Shown here one piece after another: positions 1-7,693 of a stretch of DNA of 56,382 nucleotides. The stretch's first letter is position 1, and every line of letters begins with the position of its first letter. The notes under the pieces are model-generated. The model had not been told where the DNA came from and made no database searches. It was given only the letters and a program-made list of their open reading frames with translations. Source of the DNA: Chitinophagales bacterium (lineage in GTDB: Bacteria > Bacteroidota > Bacteroidia > Chitinophagales > Chitinophagaceae); contig JAURIR010000006.1 in NCBI GenBank assembly GCA_030832645.1, forward strand, positions 1-56,382, given 5' to 3'. A program made the position numbers and the translations under genes.

Positions 1-1004
1 GTTTTCCTGCTTTTTAAAAAGGTGGTTTCAATGGCAGCAAATTCGAGATGACATTCGATGAACATCTCGTTCTCCTCGAGTTTCGCTTCTGATCTTCCGT
101 ATTGAACACCGTCAACATAATACCAAATCATTTGTGCGATTTGTTTCGACAGGTTGAGTTGGGGATCCTTTGATAGTTGGTATCCATAGATTCCAATCGA
201 TTGTAAGCGATCGCTCATACCCGCGAATTTCATCAATGTGCAGGCTTCTTCACCGTTGAAACCATTCGGACTGCTTCCGTCCCAAAAAGTGGCAGCACCA
301 AGGGCAGCTACATCAAACATCATCATGTCGCTGCTTCTTAAAGCGGGTTCCATTTCCTCTATTTCTTCTTTCACTTTTCCCAAACGAAAACAATCAAACC
401 TGAGTTTGTCCATTGTTTCCAACATATGTGGATGCACATAATAACTTTGAAACCCGATATGATTATAATGTTTAATAAAATTTGGCTCTCCTGTTAAAAG
501 CTCCATGAGGAAATTTTTTGATCGAACAGGATTATCCAGCGATAGATCGATGTAGGCGTCTACACCTGTTACCTCAATAATTTTTTTCATTTCCCTGTAC
601 GCCTCGTATACCGCTATACTCAAGTCGTGCGATCCGCCGATCAATAAAAAAATCTTGTTGTTTTTGATGACTTCACTTGCAACTGTTTTGATGGCTGCAT
701 AGGTATCGGCATGCGTGGCGCCGGTGCGTATATTTCCAATGTCTGCAATGGAAATTTGTTTGTGCCAATAGTACAATGAGTAAAATTGTTTGCGAACTGC
801 ATCAAGACCCGCATTTCCCAATTGTCCATCCCCCCTCAGATCCTCGCAAGTGGCAATAACGATATCAATATCCTGTAAATCCGGAAACTCGTCTTGGTAT
901 ATAGAAATTGATTTACCCATCTGTCCTTCCTTCAACTCTTCGTCGTTTAAAATGACCGCAAGATCCAATGGCTCAAGGAAATCTGTCAGACTTTGAAATG
1001 CCAT
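1..1004 (-). CDS. Arginase/formiminoglutamase-fold protein, probably not a functional ureohydrolase (partial)
   Basis: The gene starts at ATG 1004 and runs off the left edge, so the C-terminus is missing. The translation (starting MAFQSLTDFLEP) follows the ureohydrolase (arginase/agmatinase) fold. A GGSHD motif at about 654-640 matches the first metal-binding motif. The next two are degenerate. The usual DAHxD reads DAYID, with Tyr for a metal His, and the usual SxDxDxxDP region reads FDVAALG, so the second Asp and the DP are gone. True arginases bind two Mn ions through these residues, so I infer a pseudoenzyme or a changed activity. It is divergent from pheS with a 108-bp gap. Alternative: a divergent formimidoylglutamase of Bacteroidota type. 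The fold is fairly sure; the function is not. Confidence 0.8.
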   Translation of the reverse strand, partial: MAFQSLTDFLEPLDLAVILNDEELKEGQMGKSISIYQDEFPDLQDIDIVIATCEDLRGDGQLGNAGLDAVRKQFYSLYYWHKQISIADIGNIRTGATHADTYAAIKTVASEVIKNNKIFLLIGGSHDLSIAVYEAYREMKKIIEVTGVDAYIDLSLDNPVRSKNFLMELLTGEPNFIKHYNHIGFQSYYVHPHMLETMDKLRFDCFRLGKVKEEIEEMEPALRSSDMMMFDVAALGAATFWDGSSPNGFNGEEACTLMKFAGMSDRLQSIGIYGYQLSKDPQLNLSKQIAQMIWYYVDGVQYGRSEAKLEENEMFIECHLEFAAIETTFLKSRK

Positions 1005-1020
1005 GTTCAAAATATTTCAG

Positions 1021-1028
1021 CAAACCTA
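1021..1028 (-). promoter_or_regulatory. -7 element of the arginase-like gene
   Basis: Minus strand TAGGTTTG, an exact match to the Bacteroidota consensus TAnnTTTG, ending 16 nt before ATG 1004. No convincing -33 box was located. Confidence 0.5.
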
Positions 1029-1100
1029 CTTAATCTTATGATAATCGCAGATCCCATAAAAACAACCAATCGCACCTTTCAGCAGAACAAAGTGATTTGC

Positions 1101-1108
1101 TATCTTCG
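1101..1108 (+). promoter_or_regulatory. -7 element of pheS
   Basis: TATCTTCG (TAnnTTCG variant) ends only 4 nt before the chosen pheS start at 1113. If used, the mRNA would begin at or next to the start codon. It also argues against the longer in-frame ORF from 993. Confidence 0.5.
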
Positions 1109-1112
1109 TGGC

Positions 1113-2141
1113 ATGGAAGAAATTCTCGGCAGGATAGCCAACCATACCAATGAAATCAACTCTTTTGTTGCTGCTGATGCAGATGCACTCGAACAGTTCA
1201 GAATTAAATTTCTTGGTGTAAAAGGAATCATCAAAGGCATGATGGGTGAAATACAGCATATACCTGTAGATCAAAAAAAGTCGTTCGGACAAACCATGAA
1301 TGCATTCAAGCAATTGGCAGAGGATAAATATGCAGCCGAGAAAGAAAGAATTTCATCCTCTTCTACTGCGTCCGCTTTTACGATGGATGCAACCTTGCCC
1401 GGTATTCCGATTGCATCCGGAAGCAGGCATCCGGTTACACTCATGCGCAACAGAATTGTCGAAATCTTTGAACGCCTTTCCTTTACCGTAGCAGAGGGTC
1501 CAGAAATAGAAGACGATTGGCATAATTTCACTGCGTTGAACCTCGACGAAAATCATCCGGCGAGAGATATGCAGGATACATTTTATTTATCTACTGATCC
1601 AGCTATACTTCTTCGAACACATACCAGCAATGTGCAAATCAGGGAGATGGAAAAACAGCAGCCTCCCATCCGAATCATTTGTCCTGGCCGTGTATACCGC
1701 AACGAAACCATCAGTGCAAGATCGCATTGCTTCTTTCATCAGGTGGAGGGATTGTATATAGATGAGCATGTATCCTTTGCTGATCTAAAGCAAACGCTTT
1801 ACTTTTTTGTAAAAGAGATGTTTGGGGAAGATGTAAAAGTCAGGTTCCGCCCAAGTTATTTTCCTTTTACAGAACCCAGTGCTGAAATGGACATCAGTTG
1901 CATGTTGTGTCACGGTGATGGATGTGCGGTTTGTAAAAGAACAGGGTGGCTGGAGATTCTAGGCTGCGGAATGGTGCATCCTAACGTATTGAGTAATTGT
2001 GGAATCGATCCAACTAAATACACCGGATTTGCATTCGGTATGGGTGTAGAACGCCCTGCATTGCTCAAATACGGTATCACCGATATCAGGTTGTTCAGCG
2101 ATAACGACGTTCGCTTTTTAGAACAATTCCGGGGAGCTTAA
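1113..2141 (+). CDS. pheS: Phenylalanyl-tRNA synthetase alpha subunit
   Basis: Catalytic alpha chain of the (alpha-beta)2 enzyme that charges tRNA-Phe in the cytoplasm. The 342 residues carry class II synthetase signatures: motif 2 around FRPSYFPFTEPSAEMD, then GCGMVHPNVL, and motif 3 FAFGMGVERPALLKYGI near the C-terminus. The N-terminal coiled-coil region and length are normal. The ORF is open from 993, but those 40 extra residues lie across the divergent promoter region and do not look like PheS, so I chose MEEILGR at 1113. pheT is not adjacent. The SDR gene follows after 10 bp and is probably cotranscribed. Confidence 0.97.
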   Translation: MEEILGRIANHTNEINSFVAADADALEQFRIKFLGVKGIIKGMMGEIQHIPVDQKKSFGQTMNAFKQLAEDKYAAEKERISSSSTASAFTMDATLPGIPIASGSRHPVTLMRNRIVEIFERLSFTVAEGPEIEDDWHNFTALNLDENHPARDMQDTFYLSTDPAILLRTHTSNVQIREMEKQQPPIRIICPGRVYRNETISARSHCFFHQVEGLYIDEHVSFADLKQTLYFFVKEMFGEDVKVRFRPSYFPFTEPSAEMDISCMLCHGDGCAVCKRTGWLEILGCGMVHPNVLSNCGIDPTKYTGFAFGMGVERPALLKYGITDIRLFSDNDVRFLEQFRGA

Positions 2142-2151
2142 TTCCTCCTTC

Positions 2152-3141
2152 ATGAAAAAAATATTTATCACAGGTGCTTCTGGTTTGTTGGGATCTTATC
2201 TCATAAAAGATTTATTGAAGCAAGAGAACCTGCAATTGATCTCGTTGTATCGTTCGCAGAAATCCAGTTTATTAACCGAGGAAGAGATTGCTCGCGTACA
2301 ATGGATTCAGGGAGATCTTTTGGATGTTGACTTGCTAATGGAAGCGATGCAAGGTTGTTCGCAGGTTTATCATTGCGCAGGATTGGTTTCTTTCAATCCT
2401 TCGCGTGCTGGAGATTTGATGAAAATCAATGTGGAAGGAACAGCGAATATGGTCAATGTGGCGTTGGCAACTGGGATACAGAAATTTGTGCATGTTAGTT
2501 CAGTGGCCGCGATCGGCAGAAAGCGAAACAATCAAACAGTTGTTGAAACATTGAAATGGGACGAAGCGGCCAATCCATCTGTTTATGGAAAGAGTAAGTA
2601 TTTGGGTGAAATGGAAGTATGGAGGGCGATGGGAGAGGGACTTCAAACAGTGATTGTGAATCCGGTAATTATTCTAGGAAAGGGCGATTGGCACGAGGGA
2701 TCGTGTGCAACTTTTAAAAAGGCCTATGATGAATTTCCTTGGTATACCGAAGGGATCAGTGGATTTGTTGATGCTGCAGATGTATCGAAGGCCATGATTG
2801 GGTTGATGGAAAGTGAAATAGAAGGGGAGCGATTCATTGTTTCTGGAGAAAACGTATCGTACAGAGACGTATTTAATAAGATGGCAGATGGCTTTGGGAA
2901 AAAAAGACCATCGATGAAAGTGACGCCGTTCCTTGCCGCGCTGGTATGGAGACTCATCCGAATCAAAAGTAAATTTACAGGTGAAGAGCCTTTGCTAACG
3001 AAGGAAACTGCTGAAACAGCCCAACAGAAAGTATATTTCAACAGCGATAAATTATTGAAGGCACTTCCAGGTTTTCGATACACTCCCATTCACGATACCA
3101 TTAAGGAGAGCTGTGAATTTTATTTGAACAGATATTGTTGA
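2152..3141 (+). CDS. NAD(P)-dependent epimerase/reductase (extended SDR)
   Basis: A 329-residue extended short-chain dehydrogenase. The N-terminal Rossmann motif TGASGLLG (residues 7-14) binds the dinucleotide, and VYGKSK supplies the catalytic YxxxK. The HVSSVAAIG segment holds the usual Ser. Overall it resembles dihydroflavonol-4-reductase/3-beta-HSD-type proteins of Bacteroidota; the substrate cannot be read from the sequence. It lies 10 bp after pheS, so cotranscription is likely, though I see no functional link. Confidence 0.85.
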   Translation: MKKIFITGASGLLGSYLIKDLLKQENLQLISLYRSQKSSLLTEEEIARVQWIQGDLLDVDLLMEAMQGCSQVYHCAGLVSFNPSRAGDLMKINVEGTANMVNVALATGIQKFVHVSSVAAIGRKRNNQTVVETLKWDEAANPSVYGKSKYLGEMEVWRAMGEGLQTVIVNPVIILGKGDWHEGSCATFKKAYDEFPWYTEGISGFVDAADVSKAMIGLMESEIEGERFIVSGENVSYRDVFNKMADGFGKKRPSMKVTPFLAALVWRLIRIKSKFTGEEPLLTKETAETAQQKVYFNSDKLLKALPGFRYTPIHDTIKESCEFYLNRYC

Positions 3142-3159
3142 ATCAAGCGAAAGAGAGAC

Positions 3160-3357
3160 AAGGGAGAAGGGAGGAGGTACAAAAGCCGAGGTCGCTATTT
3201 TAAATTTTTACATTACATATTGGTAAGCAATCAAGCGCTTTTTAAGTAATAACTATAAAAAGGTTTTTATCAAGCAATAAGCGCAACCACACTTAATAGT
3301 TTAACCCTTCCCCCTCCTCCCTTATCCCTCCTCCCTATCTCCTCCTCCCTTATCCCT
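3160..3357. repeat. Purine/pyrimidine-rich inverted and direct repeats between convergent genes
   Basis: The plus strand has AAGGGAGAAGGGAGGAGG at 3160-3177. Two direct copies of CCTCCTCCCTTATCCCT follow at 3313-3329 and 3341-3357, 28 bp apart, and each is the reverse complement of the first segment apart from one base. The second copy contains the lpxD stop codon. The G-runs on the minus strand could form G-quadruplexes or, with the left arm, a long hairpin ending both convergent transcripts. The AT-rich stretch between the arms shows nothing else clear. Confidence 0.7.
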
Positions 3358-4309
3358 TTTCTCTAGTTTCTCTCTTATAAAACTCCCATAACTCAGGAAC
3401 TCTCTTGATCCAAACCATCTCTTTCATTTTAACTCCGGCATCTATTGCAGGAACGCCCCAAACCGATTGATTTGGTTCAACATCTTTGAATACTCCGCTC
3501 ATTGGTTTGATAATGGTTCCTTTTCCAACGTTGGTGGTTTTACCAATACCCACCATGCCCCATAACACCACATCGTCCTCCAGGGTGCAGGCTCCGGCGA
3601 TAGCGCAGTTGGCTGCAATCAGGCAATTCCTCCCAATAACCACATCGTGACCGATATGATTCAGGTTATCGATTTTTGTCCCTTGCCTTATAACGGTATC
3701 GTGTGTAACACCGCGGTCGATGCTGCAATTGGAGCCAATGTCTACATGGTCTTCGATCACTACTCTGCCACAACTGTCCATTTTCTTGTAGGTGACCTCA
3801 CGGTTCTTTTTCCCGTTGTAATAAAAGGCATCCGAGCCAATAACGCTTCCTGATTGAATGTTTACATGGTCTCCAATGATGCAATGATCCAGGATGGTTA
3901 CATGGGGTTGGATGATGCAATTTTTGCCGATGATTACATGATCTCCGATAAATACATTTGGAGCGATATAGCTGCTTTCGTGAATTGTTGCAGAAGATGA
4001 AATCATTTTGTTGGATGGACGAAACGGACGAAAATGTTGCACAATAGTTAAGTAAGCTTCAAACGGTTGATCAACGACCAACAATATCTTATCATTCGGA
4101 TGATCGGTGTATTGATCGATAATGATAAATGATGCAGCGGATTCAAAACATGTTTTGTAATATTTTGGATGATCTACAAAAACGATATCACCCTTTTCAA
4201 CTTTGTGTATTTCATTGATTCCCTCCGCCAAAGCATGTGCATCACCATGAATAGATGCATTGATCAACGTAGCAATTTCTTTGATTGAGATTGGAGTTGG
4301 AAACTTCAT
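3350..4309 (-). CDS. lpxD: LpxD-type UDP-3-O-acylglucosamine N-acyltransferase
   Basis: Member of the LpxD family, which N-acylates UDP-3-O-acyl-GlcN in lipid A synthesis. About 319 residues. The N-terminal domain (MKFPTPISIKEIATLI) is followed by hexapeptide repeats forming a left-handed beta-helix. NHIGHDVVIG carries the conserved His region, followed by AANCAIAG. I chose ATG 4309: the ORF is open to a TTG at 4327, but that TTG lies inside the promoter element. Bacteroidota often carry a second LpxD-like paralogue, and this may be that one rather than the housekeeping enzyme. Its last codons (Glu-Lys-Gly-stop) lie in the purine-rich repeat. Confidence 0.85.
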   Translation of the reverse strand: MKFPTPISIKEIATLINASIHGDAHALAEGINEIHKVEKGDIVFVDHPKYYKTCFESAASFIIIDQYTDHPNDKILLVVDQPFEAYLTIVQHFRPFRPSNKMISSSATIHESSYIAPNVFIGDHVIIGKNCIIQPHVTILDHCIIGDHVNIQSGSVIGSDAFYYNGKKNREVTYKKMDSCGRVVIEDHVDIGSNCSIDRGVTHDTVIRQGTKIDNLNHIGHDVVIGRNCLIAANCAIAGACTLEDDVVLWGMVGIGKTTNVGKGTIIKPMSGVFKDVEPNQSVWGVPAIDAGVKMKEMVWIKRVPELWEFYKRETREKG

Positions 4310-4324
4310 GCGTAAAAATTTTAT

Positions 4325-4332
4325 CAAAGATA
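4325..4332 (-). promoter_or_regulatory. -7 element of lpxD
   Basis: Minus strand TATCTTTG, an exact TAnnTTTG match, 15 nt before ATG 4309. It overlaps the rejected TTG start. Confidence 0.55.
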
Positions 4333-4479
4333 GTCGATGAGTAATCGATACATTTTTGATTTTTACGTGTATCGCTATAGACTCATTTGCTTTCAGTAAT
4401 TCACATATTAAAAAAAAATGTGAATAAAATAATTGTGAAAAAATTTCTTGTAAATAAAATATATGTATAATATTGTGAA

Positions 4480-4545
4480 GGGAATAACATTCCCGGTACT
4501 TATTAACCCATCTATATATCAGCGCCCGGTTTCCACCGGGCGCTG
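4480..4545 (-). ncRNA. Candidate structured RNA element, copy A
   Basis: In the 324-bp gap between lpxD and yicC. It comprises a perfect 6-bp hairpin (4480-4494, loop AAC), one nucleotide, the motif GTACTTATTAACCCAT (4496-4511), then a perfect 11-bp GC-rich stem with a 4-nt loop (4520-4545) followed by TACTTTTAT. The same hairpin, one purine and motif recur at 19604-19646 with a different stem sequence, which suggests structured RNA. Copy B indicates the minus strand as the RNA strand. The 4520-4545 hairpin could also end plus-strand transcripts. The rest of the gap (4333-4470) is very AT-rich with nothing else recognised. Confidence 0.4.
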
Positions 4546-4633
4546 TACTTTTATACCATTCAATCTTTTGAAATTCAGTGCTGGTGTGGCTTTCAGCAAA
4601 AATAATTCACTTACATTGCAGTAAATATATCGT

Positions 4634-5512
4634 ATGCTTAGATCAATGACAGGGTATGGAAGAGCAGAAAAGACCATTGGAGAAAAACTCCTGATGGTTG
4701 AAATTCGCTCCCTAAATGGCAAACAAATCGATCTTTTGCTAAAAATCCCCCCTCCCTTGAAACCTTTTGAATTCGATATTCGAAACTTGATCAACGAACA
4801 ATTGCTCAGGGGAAGTATTGAATGTACCATTACGATGAAATTGAATGGAACAGCCAAACCATCTTCCATCAATTTGGATTTAGTAAAAGCATACTTCAAT
4901 CAATTGAATGCGTTGGCAAGTGAATTAAAAGCAGATGATCATCAATTGCTTGCATCCATTTTACGATTGCCGGATGTTGTTGCTTCTTCTACAGAAGTGA
5001 TCAACGAAGAGGAGTGGGATGTATTAAAAAATACATTGATAGAGGCCATCGAAATGCTAAATAAACACCGCATCGAAGAGGGCAACTCATTGGAAAAAGA
5101 TTTGCGCTTGCGCATTTCCAATATCGAGGCGTTGCAAAAAAGAGTACTTCAACTTGAGCCCTTGCGCAAAGAAAAAATGCGCGAACAGCTATTAAAACTT
5201 CTTCAAGAACAGGTGAATAAAGAAGTAGGTGTAGATATGAATCGATTTGAACAGGAATTAATTTATTACATCGAAAAAATCGACCTCACCGAAGAGCAGG
5301 TCAGGCTCTCTAACCATTGCTCTTACTTCCTCTCCCTGTTGGAAGAGAAAGACATCAACAAAGGCAGAAAATTATCCTTTCTCCTACAGGAAATCGGTAG
5401 GGAAATCAACACCACAGGGTCCAAAGCCTACGACGCCACCATCCAAAAATGCGTAGTAGAAATGAAAGACGAGCTGGAAAAGGCAAAAGAACAGGTGCTG
5501 AATGCACTATAG
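4634..5512 (+). CDS. YicC family endoribonuclease
   Basis: A 292-residue YicC/DUF1732 protein; the family has been shown to have endoribonuclease activity. Diagnostic features are the N-terminal MLRSMTGYGRAE, the VEIRSLNGKQ segment, and a C-terminal block GRKLSFLLQEIGREINTTGS followed by KA, the most conserved part of the family. The middle is helical and charged. gldH begins 22 bp after its stop, with a promoter element in between. Length and both ends are normal. Confidence 0.92.
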   Translation: MLRSMTGYGRAEKTIGEKLLMVEIRSLNGKQIDLLLKIPPPLKPFEFDIRNLINEQLLRGSIECTITMKLNGTAKPSSINLDLVKAYFNQLNALASELKADDHQLLASILRLPDVVASSTEVINEEEWDVLKNTLIEAIEMLNKHRIEEGNSLEKDLRLRISNIEALQKRVLQLEPLRKEKMREQLLKLLQEQVNKEVGVDMNRFEQELIYYIEKIDLTEEQVRLSNHCSYFLSLLEEKDINKGRKLSFLLQEIGREINTTGSKAYDATIQKCVVEMKDELEKAKEQVLNAL

Positions 5513-5522
5513 ACAAGTTGAC

Positions 5523-5530
5523 TACCTTTG
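5523..5530 (+). promoter_or_regulatory. -7 element of gldH
   Basis: TACCTTTG, an exact TAnnTTTG match, ends 4 nt before the gldH ATG at 5535. This fixes the start there rather than at the in-frame ATG at 5502, which lies inside yicC. Confidence 0.55.
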
Positions 5531-5534
5531 CACC

Positions 5535-6002
5535 ATGTTATTCAAGAAACTCCTGATCCCCTTATTTCTGACAGGTTTCCTGGGATGCAAGGAAACGGGA
5601 CTCTTCCAGCAGGTAGTCTTTTTCCCTGAACAGTCGTGGAGCTATGCCAACAAGCCCCTCTTTCATTTTCAGATTTCAGATACCAGCGCCAGTTACCGCG
5701 TCTTCCTGGTCCTTCGCCATACAGATGCCTACGAATACAGTAATATATGGGTAAAGCTCAATAGCCAACTACCTGGTGATTCCATGTCCCATAGCGATCG
5801 TTTCAATATACCCCTGGCCAACGAGAAACAATGGTTGGGTACGGGCATCGACGACCTCTTTGATCATAGGGTATTACTCTATCCACAACCGGTTACATTC
5901 AAGAAGTCTGGAGAATACTCTATAGAAATAGGTCAAGATATGAGAGTCGATCCATTGAATCATGTAATGAATGTCGGACTCAGACTGGAAAAAGTCAACT
6001 GA
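5535..6002 (+). CDS. gldH: Gliding motility lipoprotein GldH
   Basis: A 155-residue lipoprotein of the GldH family, needed for gliding in Flavobacterium and placed at the cell envelope. The signal peptide MLFKKLLIPLFLTGFLGC ends in a lipobox with Cys18. The mature part shows the family pattern: an aromatic FFPEQSWSY, PLFHFQI, LVLRHTDAYEYSNIW, and a late GEYSIEIGQDMR segment. Two-component genes follow immediately, with the histidine kinase starting 1 bp after its stop, so they may be transcribed together. In many relatives gldH sits next to the RicT/PSP1 gene; here that gene is 8 kb away. Confidence 0.9.
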   Translation: MLFKKLLIPLFLTGFLGCKETGLFQQVVFFPEQSWSYANKPLFHFQISDTSASYRVFLVLRHTDAYEYSNIWVKLNSQLPGDSMSHSDRFNIPLANEKQWLGTGIDDLFDHRVLLYPQPVTFKKSGEYSIEIGQDMRVDPLNHVMNVGLRLEKVN

Positions 6003-6003
6003 T

Positions 6004-6999
6004 ATGCGGAATCTATTTGATAAAGTTCCCCTCAAATTTGTTGTTTACACCTTTTGGATTCTACTAACCTATATGGTTGCAGCCCTTGCATGGTGGTATA
6101 TTGAATTGGATCAGCAAAACGACTTGATGCTGGCTTTCCAAAAAGAAAACCTTCAAAAAATTGGTCAACTGACTCCTCAAATGCTAGCAATGGTGGAAGA
6201 CGAACACAGTCGCAATGCAAAGCAATATATTGGAGAAGGCCTCACGTTTCTGGGATTTACACTGCTGGGTGCCATTTTTCTATTTGTAGCGGTTCGTCGC
6301 CAAATCCGATACCATCTCCAGCAAAAAAACTTCATGATGGCGGTTACACACGAATTGAAAACCCCCATTGCAGTTACCAAGCTGAGCTTGGAAACACTGA
6401 AGAGACATCAATTGGAGGAAAGTAAAAAGACTAAGATTATCAACGAAGCCATCAACGAAACCGAACGGCTAGACAATCTCTGTAATAATATATTGCTGAG
6501 CTCACAGTTAGACGCTGGAGGGTACCAGTTAACAAAAAATCTTTTTAATTTATCAGATGTAGTGCTGCAATCGGTCGATGCTTTCAAAAAGCGATACCCC
6601 GATAGGGCGTTTACCCACAACATTGATCACGACCTTTTTTGTTATGGGGAAGAATTCCTGATCAAATTGGTTATCAACAATATACTGGGAAATGCTGTTA
6701 AGTATACGCAAGGAGAGAGTCCAATTGAGGTGGATTGCAAATCGGATGGCGGACAAATAGAAATACTGGTAAAAGACATCGGAGAGGGAATCCCAGATCC
6801 GTTGAAAACTAAAATCTTTGAACGGTTCTATCGCTTAGAGGATGAGCGAACCCGCAAATCGAAGGGAACAGGATTGGGCCTGTACTTAAGCAATCAAATC
6901 ATAAAGGATCACGATGGTAAAATCTATGTAAAAAACAATTCCCCCAAAGGAAGTGTTTTTACCATCCAACTTCCCAAACCTATTGAACATGGCGGATAA
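6004..6999 (+). CDS. Sensor histidine kinase (two transmembrane segments)
   Basis: A 331-residue membrane kinase. Two hydrophobic segments, at about residues 11-33 and 82-98, flank a short (about 50-residue) periplasmic loop too small for a typical sensor domain. The H-box MAVTHELKTPIA carries phospho-acceptor His116. The ATPase domain has the N-box NNILGNAVKY, G1 DIGEGIPD, F-box and G2 GTGLGLYL. The start ATG 6004 is 1 bp after the gldH stop. The response-regulator gene overlaps its 3' end by 11 bp. It resembles the small RprX-type kinases of Bacteroidota; the signal is unknown. Confidence 0.93.
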   Translation: MRNLFDKVPLKFVVYTFWILLTYMVAALAWWYIELDQQNDLMLAFQKENLQKIGQLTPQMLAMVEDEHSRNAKQYIGEGLTFLGFTLLGAIFLFVAVRRQIRYHLQQKNFMMAVTHELKTPIAVTKLSLETLKRHQLEESKKTKIINEAINETERLDNLCNNILLSSQLDAGGYQLTKNLFNLSDVVLQSVDAFKKRYPDRAFTHNIDHDLFCYGEEFLIKLVINNILGNAVKYTQGESPIEVDCKSDGGQIEILVKDIGEGIPDPLKTKIFERFYRLEDERTRKSKGTGLGLYLSNQIIKDHDGKIYVKNNSPKGSVFTIQLPKPIEHGG

Positions 7000-7693
7000 G
7001 AATGCATCTATATTATTGGTGGAGGACGAGGAGAATCTTCAGGAAGCCCTGAAACTAAACCTTGAACTGGAAGGGTACGAAGTAACCTGTGCAAGCGATG
7101 GTGCCGCGGCATTGAAGAAAGTGCAAGGAGAACATTATGATCTTATCCTATTAGACGTGATGCTGCCGGAAGTGGATGGTTTTGAAGTGTGCCAGAACAT
7201 TCGTTTACACAACCTCGAAACTCCTATTCTTATGCTCAGTGCAAGAGCCGGAAGCGCGGATAGAGTAACAGGACTCAAGAAAGGTGCAGATGATTATTTG
7301 ACAAAACCTTTCAATTTAGAAGAGTTATTACTGCGAGTTGAAAAACTAATTGAGAAGAGTAAGAAACTGGCCGATCGATCCAGCATAACGGATGCGGTTG
7401 AATTCGGAGGAAATACAATTGATTTCAAATCACAGAAGGCAATCAATGTAAGAGGGGAGGAAATTCAACTCAGCAAGAAAGAAATCATGTTACTCAAGTT
7501 GATGATGGAGTACAAGAACGAAGTAGTTTCAAGAGAAAAAATACTTCAAGCAGTATGGGGCTATCAGGTGTTTCCTACCACCCGAACCATCGATAATTTT
7601 ATTCTCAATTTTAGAAAGTACTTCGAAGCTGATCCTAAAAACCCCAAGCACTTCCATTCTGTAAGAAGTGTTGGTTATCGTTTCAGCATGTAA
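6989..7693 (+). CDS. OmpR-family response regulator
   Basis: A 234-residue DNA-binding regulator and the cognate partner of the overlapping kinase. The receiver domain has the acidic pocket VEDEEN (residues 11-16), phospho-acceptor Asp56 in LILLDVMLP, and Lys106 in LTKPF. A C-terminal winged helix (FPTTRTIDNFILNFRKYF to VRSVGYRF) is typical of OmpR/PhoB. I chose ATG 6989 (MADKNAS); the ORF is open further upstream inside the kinase gene. Its stop directly abuts the stop of the convergent SDR gene, leaving no room for a terminator. Confidence 0.95.
   Translation: MADKNASILLVEDEENLQEALKLNLELEGYEVTCASDGAAALKKVQGEHYDLILLDVMLPEVDGFEVCQNIRLHNLETPILMLSARAGSADRVTGLKKGADDYLTKPFNLEELLLRVEKLIEKSKKLADRSSITDAVEFGGNTIDFKSQKAINVRGEEIQLSKKEIMLLKLMMEYKNEVVSREKILQAVWGYQVFPTTRTIDNFILNFRKYFEADPKNPKHFHSVRSVGYRFSM

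Noticed and set aside
993-1112. Longer pheS ORF starting at 993
   Set aside because: The extra 40 residues cross the divergent promoter region, do not look like PheS, and a -7 element lies just before ATG 1113.
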